Shown: in pieces, positions 7,591 to 16,318 of the stretch
Layout: each line of letters starts with the position of its first letter
Position numbering within the stretch: position 1 is the stretch's first letter
NCBI RefSeq assembly: GCF_029639405.1
Contig: NZ_CP121274.1
Location: 3,224,001-3,288,000, forward strand
Source of the DNA: Microbacterium proteolyticum
Lineage (GTDB): Bacteria > Actinomycetota > Actinomycetes > Actinomycetales > Microbacteriaceae
Direction: 5' to 3'
Length of the DNA: 64,000 nt
Made by a program: the position numbers and the translations under genes
Notes under the pieces: model-generated
The model's database searches: none
What the model was told of the DNA's origin: nothing
What the model saw: the letters and a program-made list of their open reading frames with translations, nothing else

Positions 7591-7624
7591 GAGTCAGTTG
7601 CTCTGCCGATTGAGCTAGAGGTGC
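7545..7624. other. Inferred phage attachment site at the tRNA-Lys 3' end
   Basis: The phage block lies on the 3' side of the tRNA-Lys gene, and the repressor frame crosses into the tRNA. Integration at tRNA 3' ends regenerates an intact tRNA, and this tRNA is intact. The matching copy should lie at the other end of the element, to the left of the window, so the core cannot be defined here. Confidence 0.4.
7552..7624 (-). tRNA. tRNA-Lys (anticodon CTT)
   Basis: A 73-base cloverleaf is read on the minus strand: GCACCTC pairs with GGGGTGC in the acceptor stem, the D-arm has AGCTCAATTGGCAGAGC, the anticodon loop ACTCTTAA carries CTT, and the T-arm is GGGTTCGAGTCCC. The discriminator is A and CCA is not encoded. 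It marks the boundary between phage and core genome. Confidence 0.96.
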
Positions 7625-7727
7625 GTTCCGTTCGGCCCGGAAAACGCGTTCCGAACCGAGGGATTACGTTACCAGGGGTGACGCAGGCTCACCAAATCGG
7701 CTCAGGCTCGCCGTCTATCCTGGTCGC

Positions 7728-8570
7728 GTGTCCCCGATCGATGAGCCGCTCTCAAGTGCCGCGTCCGTGACTTCCGACCCGTCGCTGCGCGACGACCTCG
7801 CCCTCGCGCTGCGTCTCGCCGACGCCGCCGACGCCGTCGCCATGGCGCGGTTCGACGCGGCCGATCTGCGGATCGACACCAAGCCCGACCGCACCCACGT
7901 GACCGAGGCCGACCTCGCCACCGAGCGCGCGATCCGCGGGATCCTGGATGCCGAGCGCCCCGACGACGCGATCCTCGGCGAGGAGTACGGGACCTCCGGA
8001 GACACCGCGCGCCGATGGGTCATCGACCCGATCGACGGCACGCACAACTACATGCGCGGCATCCCGGTGTGGGCCACGCTGATCGCTCTCACCGTCGACG
8101 GCGTGCCGCAGGTCGGCGTCGTCAGCCAACCCGCGCTGGGACGCCGGTGGTGGGCGGCGACCGGCCTAGGCGCGTGGACGAACGGCCGCGACGGCGAGCC
8201 CCGTCGCATCCACGTGTCCGGCGTCGACGACATCGCGCACTCCAGCATCAGCTTCCAGAGCATCGAGCAGTGGGACGACGTCGACCTCGTCCCGACGCTC
8301 GAGCGCCTGGCACGCGCCGTATGGCGCGACCGCGGTTATGGGGACGCGCTCCCGTACATGTGGCTGGCCGAGGGCCGACTCGAGCTCGTCGCCGAGTTCG
8401 GCGTCAAGGAGTACGACATCGCCGCGATCGCGCCCATCGTGCGTGAGGCCGGCGGCCGGTTCTCGGCGTTCGACGGTTCCGACCGGCTCGACGCGGAGTC
8501 GTCGCTCGCGACGAACGGCGTTCTGCACGACGACTTCCTCGCCTTCCTCCACGCGGAGGACGCCCCGTGA
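7728..8570 (+). CDS. hisN: Histidinol-phosphatase, inositol-monophosphatase family
   Basis: This 280-residue protein of the Mg-dependent FIG/IMPase superfamily has the metal-binding Glu in GEEYGT and the signature DPIDGTHNYMRG near residues 100-110. The C-terminal AEFGVKEYDIAAIAPIVREAGG is the family's second metal motif. Actinobacterial members of this type act as HisN, removing phosphate from histidinol phosphate in histidine synthesis. Inositol monophosphatase activity is the alternative. It starts with GTG at 7728, about 100 bases after tRNA-Lys. Its stop overlaps the next lipoprotein start, so the two are probably co-transcribed. Confidence 0.85.
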   Translation: MSPIDEPLSSAASVTSDPSLRDDLALALRLADAADAVAMARFDAADLRIDTKPDRTHVTEADLATERAIRGILDAERPDDAILGEEYGTSGDTARRWVIDPIDGTHNYMRGIPVWATLIALTVDGVPQVGVVSQPALGRRWWAATGLGAWTNGRDGEPRRIHVSGVDDIAHSSISFQSIEQWDDVDLVPTLERLARAVWRDRGYGDALPYMWLAEGRLELVAEFGVKEYDIAAIAPIVREAGGRFSAFDGSDRLDAESSLATNGVLHDDFLAFLHAEDAP

Positions 8571-9148
8571 TGCGGCGGACCCTCGGCGCGGCGTCGGCCG
8601 CGCTCCTGACCGCGATCGCGCTCACCGCGTGCGCTCCGACCACGGAAGCCGACCCCAGCGCGACCCCGATCATCCTCGAGGGCGGTCCGACCTCGACGCC
8701 GGACGCGTCACCCACAGACGTCCCCGACGCCGGATCGACCGACCCGACGTGCGAGACGATCATCCTCTCCTCGACCGCCGCTGACTTCGAGAGCATCGGT
8801 TGGAAGCCGCAGAGCGAGACCTTCCGCGTCGGAGCGACCGAGGTGCCGGACGGCATCCTGTGCAAGTGGAGCGACGGCTCTGCGACGGCGGCGGGCGTCC
8901 AGATGTTCGGCTGGGCGCCGATCGACGCCACCGCCGCCGACAAGGCGGAGGACGATCTGGTCGCCTCGGGCTGGAAGCGGGAGGACGGCGCGAACGGCGA
9001 GGTCTACGTGACCGAGAATCCCGACTGGCTCGCGGGGCGCGGTGCGGACGGCTACGGCATCACGTATCTGTTCGGCGACGGCTGGGTGAAAGTGGCTGAC
9101 ACGAAGCAGAGCCTGGTGCTCATCGACTGGCCGCAGGGTCAGCGGTAG
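8567..9148 (+). CDS. Secreted lipoprotein of unknown function
   Basis: This 193-residue protein has a clear type II signal peptide: basic MRR, a hydrophobic core and the lipobox LTAC, with the lipid-bearing Cys near residue 22. A Thr/Ser/Pro/Asp-rich spacer of about 35 residues follows, then a folded domain containing two cysteines (DPTCETI and GILCKWSDG) likely to form a disulfide. The start may be GTG 8567 (GTGA overlap with hisN) or ATG 8570 (TGATG). The domain resembles no family that I can name. The 3' end overlaps the convergent gene by ten bases. Confidence 0.8.
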   Translation: MMRRTLGAASAALLTAIALTACAPTTEADPSATPIILEGGPTSTPDASPTDVPDAGSTDPTCETIILSSTAADFESIGWKPQSETFRVGATEVPDGILCKWSDGSATAAGVQMFGWAPIDATAADKAEDDLVASGWKREDGANGEVYVTENPDWLAGRGADGYGITYLFGDGWVKVADTKQSLVLIDWPQGQR

Positions 9149-9393
9149 GGGTTCACCGCGTCGACGGATCCGGATGCCGCGTGCCCCTGGTCCCACGCGT
9201 CGCCCCGCGCTTCGCGCTCCCGCCAGATGCCGTCGAGCTGAAGCACGCGCTCGGCGAGGGCGACCCAGTCGTTCCACGACCCCTGGGGCGCGGAGACACC
9301 GTCGGAGGCGACGGCGCGCCATGACGAGAAGTCGGCATCCGGGTCGAGCTGGAACGGACCGACATCGATGCGCTGGGTGCGGGGATCGGGCAT
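9139..9393 (-). CDS. Small conserved-looking actinobacterial protein
   Basis: This 84-residue soluble protein is Trp-rich (five Trp), with a regular helical pattern (SWNDWVALAERVLQLDGIWRERE). No membrane segment, signal peptide or catalytic motif is visible. The ATG lies in the divergent gap with the YaeQ gene, and the stop region overlaps the convergent lipoprotein by ten bases. Codon use is like the neighbours, which supports a real gene. The function is not recognised. Confidence 0.65.
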   Translation of the reverse strand: MPDPRTQRIDVGPFQLDPDADFSSWRAVASDGVSAPQGSWNDWVALAERVLQLDGIWREREARGDAWDQGHAASGSVDAVNPYR

Positions 9394-9452
9394 GCTCCGA
9401 CGCTAGGTCGCCGGCGAGGTGGGCGGCAAGCGGTCGCGTAGGCTCGACCCTC

Positions 9453-9992
9453 GTGGCTATCGGCGCGACCATTCACACCTTCACGGTGCAGCTCTCCGAC
9501 GTCGATCGCGGCGTGTACGAAGAACTGCAGCTCCGGGTTGCCCGGCATCCGTCCGAGACCGACGCGTACATGCTCACGCGCGTCCTGGCCTACTGCCTCG
9601 AGTACGAGGAGGGCATCGCCTTCAGCGAGGGCGTCGCCGCGACCGACGAACCCGCCGTCTCGGTGCGGGATCTCACCGGCGCACTCGTGGCCTGGATCGA
9701 GGTGGGAGCCCCGGATGCCGCCCGCCTCCACACCGGCAGCATGAAGGCCGAGCGGGTCGCCGTCTACACCCACCGCGACCCCGAGAAGGTGGCCGCGCCA
9801 TGGGCCGGCAAGCGCATCCACCGCGGTGACGAGGTGCTGCTGCACTCGTTCGACCCGGGATTCGTCGAGCGGATGGCGGGGGCGATCGAGCGCCGCAACA
9901 CCGCGACCCTCACCCGCACCGAGGGCCGCGTCTACCTCGAGCTCAACGACGCCTCCGGCGAGAGCGACGTTCATACGCGGTCGGCAGCCTGA
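9453..9992 (+). CDS. YaeQ-family protein
   Basis: This is a 179-residue YaeQ-like protein starting at GTG 9453 (VAIGATIHTFTVQLSDVDRG). The conserved RHPSETDAYMLTRVLAYCLEYEEGIAFSEG block and the DEPA segment match the family, whose fold is a PD-(D/E)XK nuclease variant. The candidate catalytic residues are the Glu of HPSE, the Asp of TDEP and the Glu-Lys of the IEVG and KAERVAVYT strands. E. coli YaeQ has no settled function. Length is standard. It stands alone between two minus-strand genes. Confidence 0.8.
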   Translation: MAIGATIHTFTVQLSDVDRGVYEELQLRVARHPSETDAYMLTRVLAYCLEYEEGIAFSEGVAATDEPAVSVRDLTGALVAWIEVGAPDAARLHTGSMKAERVAVYTHRDPEKVAAPWAGKRIHRGDEVLLHSFDPGFVERMAGAIERRNTATLTRTEGRVYLELNDASGESDVHTRSAA

Positions 9993-10055
9993 CGTGCAGG
10001 CGCGCCGCACCGCGCGCCCGCACAGGTCCACGCGACCCGACGCCTGACGAAGCCG

Positions 10056-10715
10056 TCACTCCACGAGAAGGACGATCCCGATCGCGACGAGCCAGACGGC
10101 CCAGATCGTGTAGCCGATGGACACCAGATGACCGGCGATCGCCCATCCGGATCGCTCGAAGGGCCCGAGGAACTCCACACTCCCGAGCAGCAGCATCGTC
10201 GCGATGACGACTCCGGCGACGACGAGCCAGACCGGAAGCGCGGACGCGGCTCCCAGTGAGAAGGCGAGCGTCCACGCACCGGTGAGCAGGTATCCAAGGT
10301 GCTCGCCCACGGCGACGCCGAGGTAGCGATGGAATGCCTGGAACACGAGGTCGACCGCCGTCGGGTCGGCGCCGGCATCGGCCTCGCGGGCGAGGTAGGG
10401 GACGAGGTACACCCATCGGATGAGGCCGAGGGTCTGCACCGCGGCCGCGAGCACGCCGAGCGCGATGGACAGCGTCCGCACACCCGGGTCGACGACGAGG
10501 TCTCCCGCCAGGACGGCGACGGGAACGAACAGGAGTGCCGACATCGCGAACACCCACCACAGGAGGATGAGGCCCGCACCTCCGGCCCGGAAGCGGCGCA
10601 GGATCTCGGTCGTCGGCTCGCGGAGAATCGCCGGATAGCCGAAACGGATGCCGAGTCCCGCGTATGCGGCCGTGAACAGGACGGGTGTGGCGATCAGCAG
10701 CACGGAGAGGATCAC
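10056..10715 (-). CDS. DUF4386-like multi-pass membrane protein
   Basis: This 219-residue protein starts at GTG 10715 and has about six hydrophobic helices spread over its whole length. Features are an N-terminal segment at 2-22, helices around 47-70, 78-100 and 125-150, and two near the C-terminus. The PTTEILRRFRAGG and FHRYLGVAVGEHLGYLL segments resemble DUF4386 integral membrane proteins. The substrate or role is unknown. It is divergent from a TetR regulator with only 28 bases between starts, and a perfect palindrome fills that gap, so control by that regulator is very likely. Confidence 0.75.
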   Translation of the reverse strand: MILSVLLIATPVLFTAAYAGLGIRFGYPAILREPTTEILRRFRAGGAGLILLWWVFAMSALLFVPVAVLAGDLVVDPGVRTLSIALGVLAAAVQTLGLIRWVYLVPYLAREADAGADPTAVDLVFQAFHRYLGVAVGEHLGYLLTGAWTLAFSLGAASALPVWLVVAGVVIATMLLLGSVEFLGPFERSGWAIAGHLVSIGYTIWAVWLVAIGIVLLVE

Positions 10716-10726
10716 AGTGCGATGCT

Positions 10727-10743
10727 AACGTACAATGTACGTT
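10727..10743. promoter_or_regulatory. Perfect 17-bp palindromic TetR operator
   Basis: AACGTACA-A-TGTACGTT is a perfect palindrome with eight-base arms around one base. It lies between the divergent DUF4386 and TetR genes and touches the TetR ATG at 10744. The size and symmetry are typical of TetR-family operators. It should shut both genes at once, including the regulator's own. Confidence 0.8.
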
Positions 10744-11418
10744 ATGGACGCCCCTGATCCCGTCCCCTCATCGCAGAAGCGGAGACGCACGCGCAACGGA
10801 CTCGGCCGCGACGATATCGTCGCCGCCGCGCGACGCGTCCTTCACGACACCGGCGGAAGAGCGCTGACGATGAGAGCGGTCGCCGACGCCTTGGGTGCGT
10901 CTCCGATGGCTCTCTACACGCACGTGCGATCGAAGGAGGAGATCGTGGATGCGGCGGTCGACGACCTCCTCGGCGAGTTGGCGCTGGTCGACGACATCGG
11001 CATGCCGCCGGCCGATGTGCTCGTCGGCTTCGCCCTCCGGCACATCGCTCTCCTGCGCGCGGAGCCATGGGCGATCCCCGCCCTCCTCGCGCGCCCGGAC
11101 CCCGGCCCGAATGCCGCCGACGTCGGGGAGGCGTACCTAGAGGTGGCCTTCCGCGCCGGCGCCGACGAACGCGGCGCCGTCGACCTCTTCACCGGCATCC
11201 TCGCCGTGGTCTACGGCGTCGCCGGCTTCCTCGCGCCGACCGCTGCACCCGCCGCCGGGCAGTCCGCCGACGAGATCGCCGAACGGATCATCGGCCACAC
11301 CGCGGGCCGCGCAGCGACCGCGCGAGCGGCATCCGAGCTCGCCGACTTCTCCGATGAGACTCGCGTACGGCGTCTCGTGAGCGGCATGGTGACGGGACTG
11401 TCGGCATTCCGCGGGTGA
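10744..11418 (+). CDS. TetR-family transcriptional regulator
   Basis: This 224-residue repressor has an N-terminal HTH at about residues 20-65, with the pattern ALTMRAVADALGASPMALYTHVRSKEEIVD, and a helical C-terminal ligand domain similar to the TetR_C domain of the tetracycline-repressor branch (LRHIALLRAEPWAIPALLARP). An in-frame ATG at 10735 sits inside the palindrome. ATG 10744 is preferred because it leaves the operator untranslated. It probably regulates itself and the divergent membrane gene. A perfect hairpin terminator follows. The ligand is unknown. Confidence 0.9.
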   Translation: MDAPDPVPSSQKRRRTRNGLGRDDIVAAARRVLHDTGGRALTMRAVADALGASPMALYTHVRSKEEIVDAAVDDLLGELALVDDIGMPPADVLVGFALRHIALLRAEPWAIPALLARPDPGPNAADVGEAYLEVAFRAGADERGAVDLFTGILAVVYGVAGFLAPTAAPAAGQSADEIAERIIGHTAGRAATARAASELADFSDETRVRRLVSGMVTGLSAFRG

Positions 11419-11432
11419 CCCCCGCAAAGCAG

Positions 11433-11456
11433 AAGACCGCCCCGTGGGGCGGTCTT
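11433..11456. terminator. Bidirectional terminator between tetR and ssrA
   Basis: AAGACCGCCCC and GGGGCGGTCTT form a perfect eleven-base-pair stem with a minimal loop. It serves the TetR gene on the plus strand and the tmRNA gene, which ends at 11486, on the minus strand. Confidence 0.85.
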
Positions 11457-11485
11457 CCGTACTCCGTCGGTGTGACGATGGTTTG

Positions 11486-11852
11486 TGGAGCTGGGGGGAA
11501 TCGAACCCCCGTCCAACGCTGGGTCTCCGCGTTTTCTCCGGGCGCAGTCTGTGCAGACGTTCTGCTCGGCCCCGACCTTTGTCACAGACACCTAAGTCGA
11601 CAGGCCCAGTCCGGGAAAAGTCCCGCGTGACGTCCGGACGCCGTCACACAGCAAGACCCCTAAATGACGCCAGGATCCGTGGCGGGGTCACACACGGTCT
11701 GACGGACTATCGGGCTCGCTTACGCAGCGAGGGCGAAGTCAGTGCGCTTGGTTTCGGCACTTATTGTTTTGCAGGGAGCGTTTACGAGATAACCCCACAT
11801 CCTCGGCCCGCTTCTCGCAGGTTCGCAGGCGCTGTCGAAACCGATCAGCCCC
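11486..11852 (-). ncRNA. ssrA: Transfer-messenger RNA (tmRNA)
   Basis: The minus strand begins GGGGCTGATCGGTTTCGACA, the tmRNA 5' signature, and ends with a tRNA-Ala-like T-arm (GGGTTCGATTCCCCC) and CAGCTCCA, which pairs with GGGGCTG. The messenger part encodes the tag AETKRTDFALAA followed by TAA near 11717. The ALAA end is the ClpXP/ClpAP recognition tail. Length is 367 bases and CCA is not encoded. Its partner gene smpB lies upstream on the same strand. Confidence 0.97.
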
Positions 11853-11986
11853 GGGAACTCCGTGTAGGAGCGACCATCGTCACACTGTGGAATTGCCATC
11901 CTCGGATGCCGAAGCACCCGAGCATCACAGACTACAACGGATCGCTCCCCTGGGCCATTCCCGGCCTCTCCCCCTAGGCTCGCCGC

Positions 11987-12634
11987 ATGAGTCAGGTCAC
12001 CATCACCGTGCGGGGCGAGAGCGAAACGCGCGTGCGCGCCGAAGAGGCCGCGGTGCGCGTCACCGTGTCTACCGACGGTCCCACGCGGGGTCCGGTGGTC
12101 GAGCGCGCGCAGGAGCGGGCGGCATCCGTGCAGGACGGACTGGTCGCGCACCTGCGATCGGGCGAAGTCTCGGAGTGGTCGAGCGCACGGGTGTCCGTCT
12201 GGTCCGACCGCCCGTGGAACAGCGAGGGCGCCCAACTGCCGCTCGTGCACCACGCGAGCGTGGAGCTGTCGGCCACCTTCACCGACGCCGGTGCGCTGTC
12301 GTGGTGGCTGGGCGACGTCGCCGAGTCGGACGACGTGCAGGTCACCGCGGTGGACTGGCGCCTCGCCCGCGACACCCGCGTGGGCGTCGAACGGAAGGTG
12401 GCCGCCGCAGCCGTGCAGGTCGCCGTGGAGCGCGCGGCCGCCTACGCCGAGGCGCTGGGGCTGGCATCCGTCACCGCTGTCGAGATCGCCGACGCGGGCC
12501 TGCTGGAGTCGCGACAGGATGCCGCGGCCCCCCGCATGATGTTCGCGAAGGCCGACACCGGACCGTCGTTCAGCCTGCAGCCGCCCGAGTTGGTCGTCGG
12601 CGCGACCGTCGAAGGCCGATTCGTCGCCGAGTGA
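11987..12634 (+). CDS. SIMPL-domain protein (DUF541)
   Basis: This 215-residue protein contains the SIMPL fold: N-terminal VTITVRGESETRVRAEEAAVRVTVSTDG and the conserved ALGLASVTAVEIADAG segment near residue 165, followed by a C-terminal beta strand. No signal peptide is visible, so a cytoplasmic location is likely, unlike many secreted DUF541 proteins. Function is unknown in the family. It is inserted between ssrA and smpB in the opposite orientation, and its stop lies four bases from the smpB stop. Confidence 0.8.
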   Translation: MSQVTITVRGESETRVRAEEAAVRVTVSTDGPTRGPVVERAQERAASVQDGLVAHLRSGEVSEWSSARVSVWSDRPWNSEGAQLPLVHHASVELSATFTDAGALSWWLGDVAESDDVQVTAVDWRLARDTRVGVERKVAAAAVQVAVERAAAYAEALGLASVTAVEIADAGLLESRQDAAAPRMMFAKADTGPSFSLQPPELVVGATVEGRFVAE

Positions 12635-12637
12635 GGG

Positions 12638-13114
12638 TCACTCCCCCAGGCGGTTCTTCGTGCGCATCGCGCGTTCCGCCTCGCGCTTGTCTTCGCGCTC
12701 GCGGATCGTCTGGCGCTTCTCGAACTCGCGCTTGCCCTTCGCGACCGCGATCTCGACCTTGGCGCGGCCGTCGAGGAAGTAGAGGCGCAGGGGCACGAGC
12801 GTGTACCCGCCCGCGGCGACCGCGTGCGAGAGCTTCACGATCTCGTCCTTGTGCAGCAGCAGCTTGCGCGTGCGCTTGGCGGAGTGGTTGGTCCAGTGGC
12901 CCTGCGAGTACTCCGGGATGTGGACGGCATCCAGGTACGCCTGACCGCCGTCGATGTAGGCGTAGCCGTCGGTGAGGTTCGCCCGCCCCTGTCGGAGCGA
13001 TTTCACCTCGGTGCCCGTCAGCACGAGCCCCGCTTCGTACGTCTTCTCGATCGCGTAGTCGTGACGCGCCTTCTTGTTCGACGCGATGAGCTTTTCACCC
13101 TGCTCACGAGGCAT
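12638..13114 (-). CDS. smpB: SsrA-binding protein SmpB
   Basis: This is a 158-residue SmpB of normal length. It starts with [40 protein letters not shown], the oligonucleotide-binding barrel that holds the tRNA-like domain of tmRNA. The C-terminal basic tail ([19 protein letters not shown]) occupies the mRNA channel of the stalled ribosome. It works with the ssrA RNA encoded 790 bases downstream on the same strand. The start is ATG 13114 with AGGAGGTGGCACC ahead of it, a strong ribosome site. ftsX lies just upstream in the same direction, so co-transcription with ftsEX and prfB is likely. Confidence 0.97.
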   Translation of the reverse strand: MPREQGEKLIASNKKARHDYAIEKTYEAGLVLTGTEVKSLRQGRANLTDGYAYIDGGQAYLDAVHIPEYSQGHWTNHSAKRTRKLLLHKDEIVKLSHAVAAGGYTLVPLRLYFLDGRAKVEIAVAKGKREFEKRQTIREREDKREAERAMRTKNRLGE

Positions 13115-13165
13115 GGTGCCACCTCCTCATGATTCCGGGCACACAGAGCCCCTCAGTCTACGCGA

Positions 13166-14083
13166 TCAGGCGCGCAGCCAGCGTCGGATCGCGAAGCTCG
13201 CGCTCAGCGCCGCCAGCAGCACGCCGATGACGATGATCACCGGCACGACGATCGCGACGTCGGAGAAGCCCACCCACGACGTGATGAACGAAATCCGCTC
13301 GCGCAGATACTGGTTGACGCCGACCTCGACGATCGCCCATACCGCGACGCTCGCGAGAGCCGAACCGATCAGCGCGGCCAGCACACCCTCGAGCACGAAC
13401 GGCGTCTGGATGAACCTGTTCGACGCGCCCACGAGTCGCATGATGCCGAGCTCGCGCCGCCGGGCGAAAGCCGACAGCCGGATCGTGGTCGCGATGAGCA
13501 GCACGGCGGCGATGAGCATCAGACCGGCGATGCCGACGGCGACGTAGGTCGCCACGGTGAGCGTCTGGAACAGCGGCTCCAGATACTGCATCTGGTCGGT
13601 CACCTCTTCGACGCCGGCCTGGTTGCTGAACGCCTCGGAGATCACGTCCGACTGGCTCTGATCGACCAGATTGATGCTGAAGGTGGCGTTGAACTGATCG
13701 GCGGTGACGACGTCGGCGATGTCCGCCGACAGCAGCCCCTTGGCGTTCTCGAAGGCCTCGTCACTGGTCTGGAACGTGAAGTTGCGGATCAACGGCGCCA
13801 GCGACGGACCCTCGAGCGTCGCGCGGACCTGGTCGATCTGGTCCTGGCTGGCCGCTTCACCCGCGGTGCAGGACGGCTTGTCCGACACGGTCGAGCACAT
13901 GAAGACGGCGACCTGGGCGCGATCGGTCCAGTACGACTGCATCTTGCCGATCTGCATCTGCATGAGCATCGCGGCGCCGACGAACGTGAGCGAGACGAAC
14001 GTCACCAGGATCACCGAGATGACCATCGAGGCGTTGCGACGCAGACCGGAGAAGGCCTCCGAGAGGATGAGACCGAATCTCAT
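13166..14083 (-). CDS. ftsX: Cell division protein FtsX (permease-like)
   Basis: This 305-residue membrane protein has one N-terminal transmembrane helix (about 20-42), a large extracytoplasmic loop and three C-terminal helices starting near residues 178, 228 and 270. The loop carries two cysteines ([13 protein letters not shown]) that may form a disulfide, as in mycobacterial FtsX. With FtsE it forms the complex that activates peptidoglycan hydrolases, RipC-type in actinobacteria, at the septum. Its start overlaps the ftsE stop (ATGA), so the two are coupled. Length is standard for actinobacteria. Confidence 0.96.
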   Translation of the reverse strand: MRFGLILSEAFSGLRRNASMVISVILVTFVSLTFVGAAMLMQMQIGKMQSYWTDRAQVAVFMCSTVSDKPSCTAGEAASQDQIDQVRATLEGPSLAPLIRNFTFQTSDEAFENAKGLLSADIADVVTADQFNATFSINLVDQSQSDVISEAFSNQAGVEEVTDQMQYLEPLFQTLTVATYVAVGIAGLMLIAAVLLIATTIRLSAFARRRELGIMRLVGASNRFIQTPFVLEGVLAALIGSALASVAVWAIVEVGVNQYLRERISFITSWVGFSDVAIVVPVIIVIGVLLAALSASFAIRRWLRA

Positions 14084-15078
14084 GAGGTGGGTCCCACTTC
14101 GTCGTCGCGGTCGTTCTTGTCGGCGAGGCCGAGGCGGTCTGCGAGTCCGAGCGCATCGACATCGGGCGTCGTGACGGGGACCGAGCGCGTGTGCGTCGAG
14201 GGCTCCGGCGCCGCGTCCGTCGCCGGCGCGGCCGCGGCCCGCTCGGCCTCGGCGCGCTGCGCGTCCTCGAGGTTCAGCGGCTCGACGGCGCCGGTGATGT
14301 GCGCGACCTCGCGCTGCACCTCCAAGACGGCGGTCAGGGCGGCGACCGCGGCCGCGCCCCTCTCGACCTCGGGGGCGAGCCGGGGCAGACCGGACGTGTC
14401 GCCGTATCCACCGCGCCGCTCGTCACGGACCATCTCGCCGTTGCTCAGCTCGATCACGCGTCGCTGCATCTGGTCGACGAAGCCGGCCTCGTGCGTGGCC
14501 ATGACCACAGTCGTGCCGCCGGCGTTGATCCGCGCGAGCAGCTGCATGATGTCGATGGATGTGCCGGGATCCAGGTTTCCGGTCGGCTCGTCGGCGAGCA
14601 GCACCTGAGGTCGGTTCACCAGCGCGCGGGCGATCGCGACACGCTGCTGCTCACCGCCGGAGAGCTCGTGAGGAAGCCGCTTCTCCTTGCCGTCGAGTCC
14701 GACGAGCGCGAGCACCTCGGGCACGGCCTGCTGGATGAAGCCGCGCGAGGCGCCCGTGACCTGGAGGGTGAAGGCGACGTTCTGGTGCACGGTCTTGTTG
14801 GGCAGGAGTCGGAAGTCCTGGAAGACCGATCCGATGTGGCGCCGGAAGTACGGCACCTTCCGGTTGGAGAGGGTGCGCAGGTCTCGCCCGAGGACGACGA
14901 CCCTCCCCTCGCTCGGCGTCTCCGCCCGCAGGATGAGCTGCAGGCACGACGACTTGCCGGAACCGGAGGCTCCGACGAGGAAGACGAACTCTCCGCGCTG
15001 CACCTCGAAGTCGACGGCGTTCAACGCCGGTCTCGTGGTGCCGCGATACCGCTTGGTGACGTTCTCGAACCGGATCAT
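14080..15078 (-). CDS. ftsE: Cell division ATP-binding protein FtsE with C-terminal extension
   Basis: This protein is 332 residues long, while typical FtsE is about 225-230. Residues 1-225 are the ABC ATPase: Walker [10 protein letters not shown] near 37-44, signature [19 protein letters not shown], and Walker [14 protein letters not shown]. The extra 100 residues are Ala/Glu-rich, then Pro/Thr-rich, and end in a short conserved-looking [20 protein letters not shown]. The extension probably protrudes into the cytoplasm and may contact the divisome. Its stop overlaps ftsX. prfB lies upstream in the same direction, the usual actinobacterial order prfB-ftsE-ftsX-smpB. Confidence 0.95.
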   Translation of the reverse strand: MIRFENVTKRYRGTTRPALNAVDFEVQRGEFVFLVGASGSGKSSCLQLILRAETPSEGRVVVLGRDLRTLSNRKVPYFRRHIGSVFQDFRLLPNKTVHQNVAFTLQVTGASRGFIQQAVPEVLALVGLDGKEKRLPHELSGGEQQRVAIARALVNRPQVLLADEPTGNLDPGTSIDIMQLLARINAGGTTVVMATHEAGFVDQMQRRVIELSNGEMVRDERRGGYGDTSGLPRLAPEVERGAAAVAALTAVLEVQREVAHITGAVEPLNLEDAQRAEAERAAAAPATDAAPEPSTHTRSVPVTTPDVDALGLADRLGLADKNDRDDEVGPTS

Positions 15079-15153
15079 GGCTCGATGAGCCTAAGCGCGC
15101 GATGCGCCCAGCCCGACAGGACGCGCCGGGTCTCGAAACCGGGAGAGTCCTAT

Positions 15154-15175
15154 GGATGCCACGACCGTGGCATCC
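15154..15175. terminator. Hairpin terminator downstream of prfB
   Basis: GGATGCCACG and CGTGGCATCC form a perfect ten-base-pair stem with a two-base centre, six bases beyond the prfB stop codon. It may end or attenuate transcription before ftsE, so ftsEX may also have a promoter of its own in the 100-base gap. Confidence 0.65.
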
Positions 15176-15180
15176 CGGGA

Positions 15181-16293
15181 TCAGTCGTCGTCGTCCTTGC
15201 GCTTGCGCCAACGGATGCCGGCGGCGATCAGGCCGTCGAGATCGCCGTCGAACACGACGGCGGGGTTTCCGACCTCGTATCCGGTGCGCAGGTCTTTCAC
15301 GAGCTGCTGGCCGTAGAGGAAGTAGGAGCGCATCTGGTCGCCCCAACTCGCGGTGATCGTACCGGCGAGCTCCTTCTTCTTAGCCGCCTCCTCTTCGCGC
15401 TTGAGCAGCAGCAGGCGCGTCTGGAGGACGCGCATGGCGGCCGCGCGGTTCTGGATCTGCGACTTCTCGTTCTGCATCGAGACGACGAGGCCGGTCGGGA
15501 TGTGCGTGATGCGCACAGCCGAGTCGGTCGTGTTGACCGACTGGCCACCGGGGCCCGACGAACGGAAGACGTCGACGCGGATGTCGCCCTCGGGGACCTC
15601 GACCTCGACGGCCTCTTCCATGACGGGGATGACCTCGACCGCGGCGAAGCTCGTCTGGCGCTTGTCGGCGCCGCCGAACGGGCTGATGCGCGCGAGACGG
15701 TGAGTGCCGGCCTCGACGGAGAGCGTCCCGTAGGCGTAGGGGACGTCGATCTCGAACGTGGCCGACTTGATGCCCGCGCCCTCGGCGTAGGAGGTGTCCA
15801 TGACCTTCACGGGGTACTTGTGGCGCTCGGCCCAGCGCAGGTACATGCGCAGGAGCATCTCGGCGAAGTCGGTCGCGTCGTCGCCACCGGCGCCGGAGCG
15901 GATCGTCACGACCGCGGACCGCGCGTCGTACTCGCCGTCGAGGAGCGTCTGCACCTCGAGCTGCCCGATCACGTCGCGGAGAGAGGCGAGCTCTTTGCGC
16001 GCCTCCTCGGCGGACTCCTCGTCCTCCATCTCGTTGGCGAGTTCGACGAGCACCTCGAGGTCGTCGAGACGCTGCTCGATCTCGGTGATGCGCTTGAGCT
16101 CGGCCTGACGGTGGCTGAGGCGGCTGGTGACCTTCTGGGCGTTGTCGACGTCGTCCCAGAGGTCGGGGGCACCGGCCTCCTCGTTCAGGCGTTCGATGTC
16201 GGCGGTGAGTGCGTCGACGTCGACCACGGCCTGAATATCGGCGAAGGTCGAGCGCAGCGCCTGGATGTCGGCGGCAAGGTCCAGTTCGAGCAT
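15181..16293 (-). CDS. prfB: Peptide chain release factor 2
   Basis: This 370-residue RF2 reads TGA and TAA stop codons. The codon-recognition tripeptide SPF occurs in [14 protein letters not shown], and the catalytic GGQ in [10 protein letters not shown] near residue 248. The frame is uninterrupted from ATG 16293, so the autoregulatory frameshift found in many bacterial prfB genes is absent. The longer upstream frame is not needed, since [11 protein letters not shown] is the usual actinobacterial N-terminus. Only 25 bases separate it from the divergent MFS gene, so its promoter must lie inside or very near that neighbour's start. A Lys/Asp-rich C-terminus ends the protein. Confidence 0.97.
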   Translation of the reverse strand: MLELDLAADIQALRSTFADIQAVVDVDALTADIERLNEEAGAPDLWDDVDNAQKVTSRLSHRQAELKRITEIEQRLDDLEVLVELANEMEDEESAEEARKELASLRDVIGQLEVQTLLDGEYDARSAVVTIRSGAGGDDATDFAEMLLRMYLRWAERHKYPVKVMDTSYAEGAGIKSATFEIDVPYAYGTLSVEAGTHRLARISPFGGADKRQTSFAAVEVIPVMEEAVEVEVPEGDIRVDVFRSSGPGGQSVNTTDSAVRITHIPTGLVVSMQNEKSQIQNRAAAMRVLQTRLLLLKREEEAAKKKELAGTITASWGDQMRSYFLYGQQLVKDLRTGYEVGNPAVVFDGDLDGLIAAGIRWRKRKDDDD

Positions 16294-16318
16294 GACACTC
16301 CAGCCTATCGTGGACACG

